The translations under genes and the position numbers were made by a program. A model generated the notes under the pieces. That model was not told the DNA's origin, made no database searches, and worked only from the letters and a program-made list of their open reading frames with translations. 17,279 nucleotides of DNA. Source: UMGS1908 sp045588795. GTDB taxonomy: Bacteria; Bacillota; Clostridia; Christensenellales; UBA1242. The stretch is taken from positions 1-17,279 of the forward strand of contig JAZNEY010000040.1 of assembly GCA_045588795.1 (NCBI GenBank). The letters are read 5' to 3'. This document shows, piece by piece, positions 1-5,883 of this stretch (position 1 is the stretch's first letter; each line of letters starts with the position of its first letter).

Positions 1-50
1 ATTTATCATCTTGCGATAGAACAAATTTTACACCAATTGAAATAGTATAA
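1..50 (+). other. possible 3' end of an upstream plus-strand gene
   Basis: A plus-strand terminator starts at 52, so an upstream transcript must end here. Two frames stay open from the window edge: frame 1 closes at TAG 43-45 (ending ...QILHQLK) and frame 3 at TAA 48-50 (ending ...TPIEIV). Fifteen codons are too few to identify the gene or choose the frame. In Clostridia, recG or a DAK/DegV-type gene often precedes rsmD, but nothing here tests that. Confidence 0.2.
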
Positions 51-51
51 T

Positions 52-86
52 AGTCTAGGAGGCGGGTAAGCCCCTAGACTTTTTTA
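52..86 (+). terminator. intrinsic terminator of the upstream transcript
   Basis: AGTCTAGG (52-59) pairs perfectly with CCTAGACT (73-80). An inner GGC/GCC pairing (61-63 with 70-72) extends the stem across a bulged A60, and a T run follows at 80-85. It separates the upstream gene from the rsmD promoter at 106-134. Confidence 0.85.
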
Positions 87-105
87 AAATAAAAATAACA
101 AATTA

Positions 106-134
106 TTGGAATTTTTTATAATGTGTGTTATAAT
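106..134 (+). promoter_or_regulatory. sigma-A-type promoter of rsmD
   Basis: TTGGAA (106-111), a 17-bp spacer and TATAAT (129-134). A TG at 126-127 makes an extended -10 (TGnTATAAT). The predicted start near 141 leaves a leader of about 18 nt with the SD site AAGGAGAGG (148-156). A second TATAAT at 117-122 has no matching -35. Confidence 0.75.
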
Positions 135-158
135 CAGTGTATAAATAAAGGAGAGGTT

Positions 159-707
159 ATGCAGGTAATAAGTGGAAAATACAGGGCAAGAAGGCTTATA
201 AGCCCAGATTCTGCAAGGCCAACATTGCAAAGAATTAAAATTTCGACATTCAGTTTAATTCAAGAATTATTATTTGATGGAATGAAAGTTTTAGATTTGT
301 TTGCTGGAAGTGGTGCTCTTGGAATCGAGTGTATAAGTCGAGGGGCAGAGAAAGCGTGTTTTGTTGAAAAAGATAAAAAGGCTGTTGACTGCATAATTAA
401 AAACCTACATGAGATAGACAAAACTTTTTATTCGATTATGGGAATGTCCTATAATGATGCATTGAATAATTTGGCAAGAAACAGTGAATCATTTGATATA
501 ATCTTTTTAGACCCTCCATATGAAGAAAATTTTTATATTGCGGCGACAGAACTTATTCAAAGGTATAACCTTTGTAGAGTTGGAGGTATAATAGTCATTG
601 AAAGTTTAAAAGACAAAAAACCAAACATTTCACTTGATGGGTTTGATGTATATAAATCTCGAGATTATGGTATAACGAATATAACTATATTAATAAGGAA
701 AAATTAA
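159..707 (+). CDS. rsmD: 16S rRNA (guanine966-N2)-methyltransferase RsmD
   Basis: Methylates N2 of G966 of 16S rRNA on the assembled small subunit, using S-adenosylmethionine. The 182-residue Rossmann-fold enzyme shows SAM-binding motif I, VLDLFAGSGALG (residues about 44-55), and the N6/N2-methyltransferase catalytic motif DPPY (118-121). The N-terminal ISGKYRARRL resembles the family's RNA-contact start. The following RPTxDRVREALF signature is degenerate here (RPTLQRIKISTF). I chose ATG 159 because AAGGAGAGG sits 2 nt upstream of it and the protein then begins as RsmD does; an in-frame GTG at 123 lies before the predicted transcription start. First gene of a two-gene operon. coaD, its usual partner in Clostridia, is absent. 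Family assignment is firm; target base is by homology. Confidence 0.93.
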   Translation: MQVISGKYRARRLISPDSARPTLQRIKISTFSLIQELLFDGMKVLDLFAGSGALGIECISRGAEKACFVEKDKKAVDCIIKNLHEIDKTFYSIMGMSYNDALNNLARNSESFDIIFLDPPYEENFYIAATELIQRYNLCRVGGIIVIESLKDKKPNISLDGFDVYKSRDYGITNITILIRKN

Positions 708-709
708 AA

Positions 710-1171
710 ATGGATATATATGGAAGAATAGAACTTTTGGAAAGGGAACTTGACTGTGCAACAAATTTAGTTTTCAGCAAGAAAAGTGCTGTTGATGTTG
801 CAAAGTGTGAAAGTCTTTTAGCTGATATTAAAATGGAGCTACCAAAAGCGGTGCAAGAAGCATCTTACATTATTTCGCAAAAGGATAACATAATAAGAAA
901 TGCACAGGCGCAAGCAGAATTGATTGAAAAAGATGCAAAGCAGAGAGCGGATAGTATGCTTGATGAGTCTGCCATAATTGCCAAAAGTCAAGAAATTGCG
1001 GATAAAATCATAAAGGAGGCGGAAACAAAATGCTCCTTGATGGTGGAGAATGCACAAAAGAAAATTGATTTAATGCTAAGAAATATTGAAGAGTATTTAA
1101 TGGATTCGCTAAGGATAATTAGAAACAATAGGGAAGATTTGGCTGGCGAGATGTTAAAGAAAAAATCTTAA
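710..1171 (+). CDS. coiled-coil protein of the rsmD/coaD-linked clostridial 'ATPase-like' family, function unknown
   Basis: A 153-residue, charged, almost entirely helical protein with no signal peptide or membrane segment. It has a short N-terminal section (1-30), a conserved-looking LPKAVQEASYIISQKDNIIRNA stretch interrupted only by normal variation (about 44-66), then a long coiled coil with Ala/Glu/Lys heptads like the F/V-ATPase b/E/H stalk or DivIVA-type proteins. From memory, Clostridia carry a similar protein (pattern LP..I..A..V...KE.IL..A..EA) next to rsmD/coaD; databases often label it 'ATPase', though there is no Walker motif. The start is 2 nt after the rsmD stop, with AAGGA at 695-699, so the two are co-transcribed. 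Its TAA overlaps the ylbJ stop on the opposite strand. The role may be structural or scaffolding; this is inference. Confidence 0.75.
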   Translation: MDIYGRIELLERELDCATNLVFSKKSAVDVAKCESLLADIKMELPKAVQEASYIISQKDNIIRNAQAQAELIEKDAKQRADSMLDESAIIAKSQEIADKIIKEAETKCSLMVENAQKKIDLMLRNIEEYLMDSLRIIRNNREDLAGEMLKKKS

Positions 1172-2202
1172 AAGAATATCAATGACACAATAAATGCAAG
1201 TATGCCACTTATTAATGTTTGTAAGCACTTTATCTTTAAAAGATAAGGTGCTTTTATTGTTGTTTCGTTTAAAAATGTTAAAGTTTGTATAAAAATAGAA
1301 AGTCCTCCAAAAGAAATTAGACAGGTAGAAATAATTAGTTTCAGCCTAATATTTGAAAGCGAGGCGATTTCTGCAAGACCTCTTGTCATTTCAAGAATTC
1401 CACTTGAGATTCCTTTGGCAAAGAGAGGGTCAATGTTAACTGATTTAAACAATTTTTCAAGCGGAACTGTAATAAAACTGAGAAGTTTTAAATCAAATGC
1501 CATATCAATAAACATATAGAAAATTGAAACATATACTGCAACTGTAAGGATAGAGAAAATAGTCGAGTTTACCGATTGACTTAAAACATTTTGTGATGGT
1601 GCTGTTTTGTAAATTGTGCTTGTAAATGGTTGTTTTTTAAAACCTCTTGAAAAAATAAAACTTGCAATAAGTGAGCCTACAATATGACAAGCAAATATTA
1701 TAGCTCCAAGTTTTGCAGATTTTAAAAGTGCACCGCCGACACTACCAATAACAAATATTGGCCCGCTGGTGCTTGCAAGTGTTAAAATTTTCTTTGCCTC
1801 ATCATCACTTATGATTTCAGTCTTTACAAGTTCGCCAATTATTTTTGCCCCAACTGGGTAGCCACACAAAATACTCATCAAAAGCACATAGCTTGAAACA
1901 GGGGGAGTTCTAAATGTTTTACAGATTGGCTTTTGTAATAAATTAATAATTTTGTCAAAAAAGCCAAGACTAAATATGATTTTACTTATGAAAAAAAATG
2001 GAAGAAGTGATGGCATTACAGATGTGTAAAAGAGAGTTGTTCCCTCTAGAATACTATTTATATATTTTGTTGGGTTTACAATAAGCAAAATAATTGCAAG
2101 CACTAGCAAAATACCAACAAGATTTGTGATTAAATTTAAAACTCTTAAATAAATTTGGTTGCGGGTTTTGTTTTTTAGTGGTATATTTAATACATAGGAC
2201 AT
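1168..2202 (-). CDS. ylbJ: YlbJ-type sporulation integral membrane protein
   Basis: A 344-residue polytopic membrane protein. The first membrane segment is at about 27-43, followed by the family-typical MPSLLPFFF (63-71), GYPVGAK (114-120) and SGPIFVIGSVGGALL (146-160), the nucleoside-recognition (Gate) core. In Bacillus subtilis ylbJ is sigma-E dependent, acts in the mother cell and is needed for heat-resistant spores; the transported molecule is unknown. At 344 residues it is shorter than the roughly 400 of B. subtilis YlbJ. ATG 2202 is the only usable start before the first membrane segment, but no SD precedes it. A sigma-E-like promoter would start the RNA at or next to the ATG, implying a leaderless message. 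It runs opposite to its neighbours, and its 3' end carries the plus-strand terminator of the rsmD operon. Confidence 0.88.
   Translation of the reverse strand: MSYVLNIPLKNKTRNQIYLRVLNLITNLVGILLVLAIILLIVNPTKYINSILEGTTLFYTSVMPSLLPFFFISKIIFSLGFFDKIINLLQKPICKTFRTPPVSSYVLLMSILCGYPVGAKIIGELVKTEIISDDEAKKILTLASTSGPIFVIGSVGGALLKSAKLGAIIFACHIVGSLIASFIFSRGFKKQPFTSTIYKTAPSQNVLSQSVNSTIFSILTVAVYVSIFYMFIDMAFDLKLLSFITVPLEKLFKSVNIDPLFAKGISSGILEMTRGLAEIASLSNIRLKLIISTCLISFGGLSIFIQTLTFLNETTIKAPYLLKIKCLQTLISGILAFIVSLIFF
1223..1262 (+). terminator. intrinsic terminator of the rsmD operon, inside ylbJ
   Basis: Arm 1223-1236 (AAGCACTTTATCTT) pairs with 1240-1253 with one G-T wobble (1229/1247). The loop is only about 3 nt if fully paired, more likely 5-7. 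A T-rich tail follows on the plus strand (1252-1270). It lies 52 nt after the coiled-coil gene's stop, within the coding sequence of ylbJ on the other strand. On the minus strand the hairpin is followed by an A/C-rich stretch, so it should act only on plus-strand transcripts. Confidence 0.8.
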
Positions 2203-2208
2203 ACTATT

Positions 2209-2238
2209 ATTTTATGATGGCAGGTGAATTTCTTATGA
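2209..2238 (-). promoter_or_regulatory. candidate sigma-E-like promoter of ylbJ
   Basis: On the minus strand: TCATAAG (2238-2232), a 15-bp spacer and CATAAAAT (2216-2209). This resembles the Bacillus/Clostridium sigma-E pattern kmATATT-N14/15-CATACAnT, with the ATA core of the -35 and CATA-A-T of the -10 kept. The -10 ends 6 nt before the ylbJ ATG, so the RNA would start at about the start codon. The -35 overlaps the patatin start codon. It is one weak match in AT-rich DNA. Confidence 0.35.
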
Positions 2239-3047
2239 GTGATAAAAAACCAAAAATTGCGTTTGCATTAGGAGCAGGAGGGGCAAAGGGATTTGCGCAC
2301 ATAGGATTTTTGCGTGCAATGGAAGAGTCTGGAATTAAACCAGATATTATAGTTGGGTCATCAATGGGTGCCATAGTTGGGTCGTGCTATGCACTAGGAA
2401 TTGGGGTTGAGACAATGAAACAAAGGGCACTTGATTTATCAACAACAAAGATTCTTGATATAAAATTTCCAAACAATTACGGTTTTGTAAAAGGTGAAAA
2501 AGCTGAAAAAGTAATAAGGGAGTTTTTGCAGGTAGAAGATGGTAAATCAATTCATTTTAGTGATTGTAAAATTCCTTTTGGTTGTGTCGCCGCAGATTTA
2601 AGTAGACCCGAAATTGTAAATTTAACGAGAGGAGATTTGCTAAAATCAATAAGGGCAAGTTTTTCGATAAATGGTGTTTTTCAAGCGGTAGAGATTAATG
2701 GTAGAAAACTAACAGATGGCGGAATTCTATGTAGGGTACCAGTGGACCTTGCAAGAAGAATGGGTGCAGATATTGTAATTGCCGTTGACTGCACGGGTAA
2801 AACAATGCCTATGGATATTGAAAGCAATAAATATGTTGACACAATAGTAAGAATTTTTTCTATAATGGATTACGAAATAAGCAAGCACGAAATGCGTAGA
2901 GCAGATGTATTAATATCTTTGAATCAACCAAATGTAAGTGTTATAAGAATTAAAAACATCAGTGAGGGTATTGAAACAGGATATAAAGAGGGACTTGCAA
3001 AAGCGGATAAGATTAGGAAAATCATAAAAAATTGGAAAGGGAAATAA
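2235..3047 (+). CDS. patatin-like phospholipase (YlbK/RssA-type, NTE family)
   Basis: A 270-residue cytosolic-looking serine hydrolase of the patatin family, expected to cleave acyl esters of phospholipids; the substrate is unknown. Seen: oxyanion-hole loop GAGGAKG (13-19), nucleophile elbow GSSMG (41-45, Ser43) and the dyad aspartate in DGG (Asp161-Gly163), with a typical SIRAS-type helix before it (138-142). All catalytic residues are present. ATG 2235 was chosen because AGGTGA (2222-2227) precedes it by 7 nt and the family's KPKIAFALGAGGAKG start follows directly; an in-frame ATG at 2178 lies inside ylbJ without an SD. B. subtilis has the homologous ylbK next to ylbJ, so the position is conserved. 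A weak TTGTTT-17-TACATA (2168-2196) within ylbJ is the only promoter candidate. It leads a three-gene run with pnuC (4-nt gap) and a hydrolase. Confidence 0.9.
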   Translation: MSDKKPKIAFALGAGGAKGFAHIGFLRAMEESGIKPDIIVGSSMGAIVGSCYALGIGVETMKQRALDLSTTKILDIKFPNNYGFVKGEKAEKVIREFLQVEDGKSIHFSDCKIPFGCVAADLSRPEIVNLTRGDLLKSIRASFSINGVFQAVEINGRKLTDGGILCRVPVDLARRMGADIVIAVDCTGKTMPMDIESNKYVDTIVRIFSIMDYEISKHEMRRADVLISLNQPNVSVIRIKNISEGIETGYKEGLAKADKIRKIIKNWKGK

Positions 3048-3051
3048 ACAT

Positions 3052-3777
3052 ATGGAAGAAAACATAATTGGAGGCATCTCTTCAAGTATTGAAAAGGAAA
3101 TAATAGAAAGTAAAAATCAATTCAAAAACAGATTGCCAGAAGTTATTGTTACACTATGCGCACTTATAGTTGATGTTGTTTTTTTGTGCGTAGGTTGGTG
3201 TAATCTTTTAACATTTTCACTAATAATTTTTGGGGCACTCTGGAACTTCTTTACAAGGGCAAATAAATTGTTTGCCTGCATAGTTGCGTTTGTTGTATGT
3301 ACAATATTTGCGGTAATTTCGATAAGACTTAATATGTATGGTAGTGCATTTTTGCATATTTGTTTCTATTTGCCTACTCAATTAATATACTTTTATGAGA
3401 GTCAAAAAATTGAAGATGTAAGTATTAAATATGATAAACAATTGACAAGGACTGGAACGGTGGGTGCGGTTATAAGTGTATGGGCTGTTGCACTATGCCT
3501 AGCTTTTGTTTTATATGAGGTGGGTGAGCCATATTTTATAATTGACAGTGTTGCAGTTGCTCTTTTGACATTGTCTGTGTTTTTAAGCAATGGTCAATAC
3601 AGAGAATATTGGTTTGCAAGAATCGTTGCCTGTGGGGTTAGTTGTATAGTTTGGATATATGTTGCGATTGATACATCAATCACAAGTGGTGGACTGGTTG
3701 TTGCTTTGCTATTTTTAATGTACACAGTGATGGATACAATTCATTATTTAAGTTGGTTAAAAAATAAAGAAAATTAG
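3052..3777 (+). CDS. pnuC: PnuC-family nicotinamide riboside/ribosyl transporter
   Basis: A 241-residue membrane protein with a soluble N-terminal segment of about 30 residues and seven to eight hydrophobic helices (about 31-48, 52-68, 73-94, 99-115, 135-154, 161-178, 189-206, 211-230). It fits PnuC in topology and in the NMYGSAFLH...FYES and QYREYWFARI...WIYVAID patterns (about 94-116 and 182-207). It also ends in a D-x-x-H/Y-x-x-x-W-like segment with a basic tail. PnuC proteins carry nicotinamide riboside by facilitated diffusion, trapped by phosphorylation for NAD salvage. Homology is recognisable but distant, so the exact vitamin substrate is unsure. GGAAAGGG (3034-3041) is the SD. It lies 4 nt after the patatin gene. 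No riboswitch-like leader is possible here because the upstream DNA is coding. Confidence 0.72.
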   Translation: MEENIIGGISSSIEKEIIESKNQFKNRLPEVIVTLCALIVDVVFLCVGWCNLLTFSLIIFGALWNFFTRANKLFACIVAFVVCTIFAVISIRLNMYGSAFLHICFYLPTQLIYFYESQKIEDVSIKYDKQLTRTGTVGAVISVWAVALCLAFVLYEVGEPYFIIDSVAVALLTLSVFLSNGQYREYWFARIVACGVSCIVWIYVAIDTSITSGGLVVALLFLMYTVMDTIHYLSWLKNKEN

Positions 3778-3807
3778 ATTGCTTTAAAAAGAATTGGAGA
3801 ATCCAAT

Positions 3808-4581
3808 ATGATAAAAAAAATGTTTATAACCAACAGGAAAGGGTTGAAAATGTCTGTTCGCTTAAATATTGAAAATGAAAATTCCAAGTTGATTTTTTTG
3901 GAACACGGTTTGAGTTCAAGGAAAGAATATCCACACATGCAAGTTTTAGAAGAGGTCTTTTCCAGTTTCGGATATAATGTTGTCAATATTGATGCGACTA
4001 ATTCGCTAAACGAAAGTGAAAGTTCAGAAGAGGGAATTACAACAACGGGACACTACGAAGATTTGGTAGATGTTATTAATTGGGCGAAAGGACAGCCTTT
4101 CTATAGAGAGCCATTTGCCCTTGCTGGGCAATCATTAGGTGCTATTAGTGTTGTAAATTATGCGGGTCAATATCCAGAAAGTGTTGATTTACTACTTCCT
4201 TGTGCCTTTCCATATTACAATTATGTTGAGGAAGAATTAAATGATTTTGCAAAGGAAATTATAAAAAATGGGTATTGCGATAAGGTTTCAAAAAGCACTG
4301 GCAGAGTTTTGCGTATGAAATCTGCCTATGTTGAAGAAATGAAAAAATTAGACTTAACTCCACAAATAAAAAGCATTACGGCAGAAACTTATGTTATAGT
4401 TGGCTCAAAGGACAATGAAAAGCATCTTAAAAATAGTAAATTTTTATATCAAATGTTAAATTGCAAAAAGGAGTTTTGTTTATTGGATGGAGTGCCTCAC
4501 GACTTAGCAAATACTACTCGCGACAAGGAATTGTTTACTAATACATTAATTGAAATTATATCAAAAGTAGTGAATAAATAA
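3808..4581 (+). CDS. alpha/beta-fold hydrolase, substrate unknown
   Basis: A 257-residue alpha/beta hydrolase with a full-looking catalytic set: HGLSS oxyanion strand-turn (33-37), nucleophile elbow GQSLG (107-111, Ser109), acid in GSKDNE (Asp202) and His231 in VPHDL. These suggest an esterase, lysophospholipase or acyl-transfer enzyme of the cytosol; no signal peptide or membrane anchor is seen. The substrate cannot be told from sequence. The start at ATG 3808 is supported by GGAGA (3796-3800). It sits 30 nt after pnuC with no terminator or clear promoter between, so probably co-transcribed with patatin and pnuC. No hairpin with a plus-strand T tail follows; the structure at 4585-4616 has its T tract on the other strand. 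Met15 is a possible internal start but has no better SD. Confidence 0.8.
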   Translation: MIKKMFITNRKGLKMSVRLNIENENSKLIFLEHGLSSRKEYPHMQVLEEVFSSFGYNVVNIDATNSLNESESSEEGITTTGHYEDLVDVINWAKGQPFYREPFALAGQSLGAISVVNYAGQYPESVDLLLPCAFPYYNYVEEELNDFAKEIIKNGYCDKVSKSTGRVLRMKSAYVEEMKKLDLTPQIKSITAETYVIVGSKDNEKHLKNSKFLYQMLNCKKEFCLLDGVPHDLANTTRDKELFTNTLIEIISKVVNK

Positions 4582-4616
4582 TAAAGAAAGAGGTATGTTG
4601 TAACATATCTCTTTCT
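4573..4616 (-). terminator. terminator of tmcAL, perhaps bidirectional
   Basis: A long inverted repeat: 4585-4599 pairs with 4602-4616 (AGAAAGAG outer arm, one G-T wobble) around a tiny loop. Read on the minus strand it is followed by TTTATTATTTATT (4584-4572), a proper intrinsic tail for tmcAL, whose stop is at 4661. On the plus strand the hairpin starts just after the hydrolase stop but lacks a T run, so it would terminate that transcript less well. Confidence 0.75.
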
Positions 4617-4660
4617 CATATATCGCAAATTATATATTTGATTTTAAAAATTTTTGCTGT

Positions 4661-5794
4661 TTATATTTTTTTAAACCCAATTGTAAAATCACTTGATGGG
4701 TGATAGGTGCATTTTATGCACGAATAAACTTTTGAAGCCTTTATGTCAAAGTCTATAACAGAAAGAGCATTGTTGTTTAGTTTTGTCAAATCTTTTTTTC
4801 CTGTAACTATGATTTCATTTGGTAAACAAGAAAGCAAATCCGTTTTGTTTTTGTTAATTGCTAAAATTTTTATATATTCAGACTCTAAATTTTTAGCATT
4901 GTTTACGACTTCTTTTGTTATGCCCAAAAGGGCATTGCATAAAATTCTTTTGATTTTGGTTTCAGGGTATCTTTTTGTATTGATTTTTTCAATACGTTTT
5001 TCAATGTTGCCTGTTTTAAAAATACTATCAGCGATTCTAAATTCTATACCCTCTGAAACGCCGTTTATATTTGAAAACTCTTCTGGTGTAATCGATTTGA
5101 TTTTAAAATCAATCAAGTTTTCAATTTGTGATGAAAATTCATATTCGGTGTTATTGCAAACAGAATAGGGCGGGGCGTTTTTACAAAAATCGCTATAACA
5201 ACCATCAGTTATTAACTTACGAAGAGAGGTTGCACTTGGCATACTACAAATGTTTGTGCTATTGTAATTTGCAGTCCTCTGTATTGTAATTGGAACAATT
5301 TGAGAACTTGTCTTTTTTAATGCTCTTAAATATTCAACTGCAAGTATGTTGTTTGGATAGCGTAAAATTTCGCTTGTAGTTGCTGTCGCTGATGCAAAGG
5401 ATTCTCCATTTTGTAATTTTTTATGTATTTCAACACTTGCGAAATCTTTTTCTGCCTCAACAATTAATTTCTCTAAATTTCCACTTTCACTACCAAAATA
5501 AAGGTTTTCAATATTTCCGATTGCATTTAAAGTTTTTACTGCACCAAAAGCAAAATCTGGGGCACTTGAAAGAGAATAGATTGTAGGAAGTTCTATTACA
5601 ATATCGGCACCAGCCATTATTGCGTGGCTCGCCCTTGTAAATTTGTCTAAAATTGCAGGCTCACCTCTTTGTACGAAGTTTCCACTCATTATACAAAGAA
5701 GAGGGTTGTCCGAAAGTTTTTTTATTTCTTTTATAATGTATTCGTGCCCTTTTGTGAAAGGATTAAATTCACAAATAATTGCATTAAATTTCAT
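4661..5794 (-). CDS. tmcAL: tRNA(Met) cytidine acetate ligase TmcAL (YlbM)
   Basis: Forms N4-acetylcytidine at the wobble position of elongator tRNA-Met, activating acetate with ATP as acetyl-AMP. The 377-residue protein begins with the nucleotidylyltransferase motif CEFNPFTKGHEYI (residues 8-20), MSGNFVQRGEPAI (36-48) and AGADIVIELP (61-70), all diagnostic for the family. The first His of the usual HxGH is Thr here (TKGH, 14-17), as in CoaD-like enzymes, so activity is still plausible. I chose ATG 5794 because the family starts there and an AGTGAG-like SD lies at about 5807-5802; an in-frame GTG at 5806 would add four residues and consume that SD. It is divergent from pta-ackA, whose product acetate is its substrate, with overlapping promoters. 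Confidence 0.92.
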   Translation of the reverse strand: MKFNAIICEFNPFTKGHEYIIKEIKKLSDNPLLCIMSGNFVQRGEPAILDKFTRASHAIMAGADIVIELPTIYSLSSAPDFAFGAVKTLNAIGNIENLYFGSESGNLEKLIVEAEKDFASVEIHKKLQNGESFASATATTSEILRYPNNILAVEYLRALKKTSSQIVPITIQRTANYNSTNICSMPSATSLRKLITDGCYSDFCKNAPPYSVCNNTEYEFSSQIENLIDFKIKSITPEEFSNINGVSEGIEFRIADSIFKTGNIEKRIEKINTKRYPETKIKRILCNALLGITKEVVNNAKNLESEYIKILAINKNKTDLLSCLPNEIIVTGKKDLTKLNNNALSVIDFDIKASKVYSCIKCTYHPSSDFTIGFKKI

Positions 5795-5812
5795 AAAAAT
5801 TCTCACTTTTTA

Positions 5813-5841
5813 TTGATTATTTTCTATCTTGTGTTTATAAT
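5813..5841 (+). promoter_or_regulatory. sigma-A promoter of pta-ackA
   Basis: TTGATT (5813-5818), a 17-bp spacer and TATAAT (5836-5841). Predicted start is about 5848, giving a leader of about 36 nt with SD AGGTGA (5875-5880). It faces and overlaps the tmcAL promoter. Confidence 0.75.
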
Positions 5842-5843
5842 AA

Positions 5844-5872
5844 ATTGTAGCAAAAAAATAAAAATAAATCAA
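5844..5872 (-). promoter_or_regulatory. sigma-A promoter of tmcAL
   Basis: On the minus strand: TTGATT (5872-5867), a 17-bp spacer and TACAAT (5849-5844). Predicted start is about 5837. Its -10 lies two bases from the pta -10 and points towards it. Confidence 0.65.
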
Positions 5873-5883
5873 GTAGGTGAAAT

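Noticed and set aside
123..158. GTG start for rsmD adding 12 residues
   Set aside because: It lies upstream of the predicted transcription start, has no SD, and the extra residues do not resemble RsmD; ATG 159 has a strong SD.
2178..2234. Upstream start for the patatin gene
   Set aside because: It would lie within ylbJ without an SD; ATG 2235 has AGGTGA at 7 nt and matches the family N terminus.
4743..5168. 141-codon open frame opposite tmcAL
   Set aside because: It lies fully within a well-conserved gene on the other strand, lacks an SD, and shows no family resemblance. The same holds for the other long antisense frames in ackA, plsX and smc.
5807..5883. Riboswitch or T-box in the pta leader
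   Set aside because: The predicted leader is about 36 nt, too short, with no T-box or riboswitch motif.
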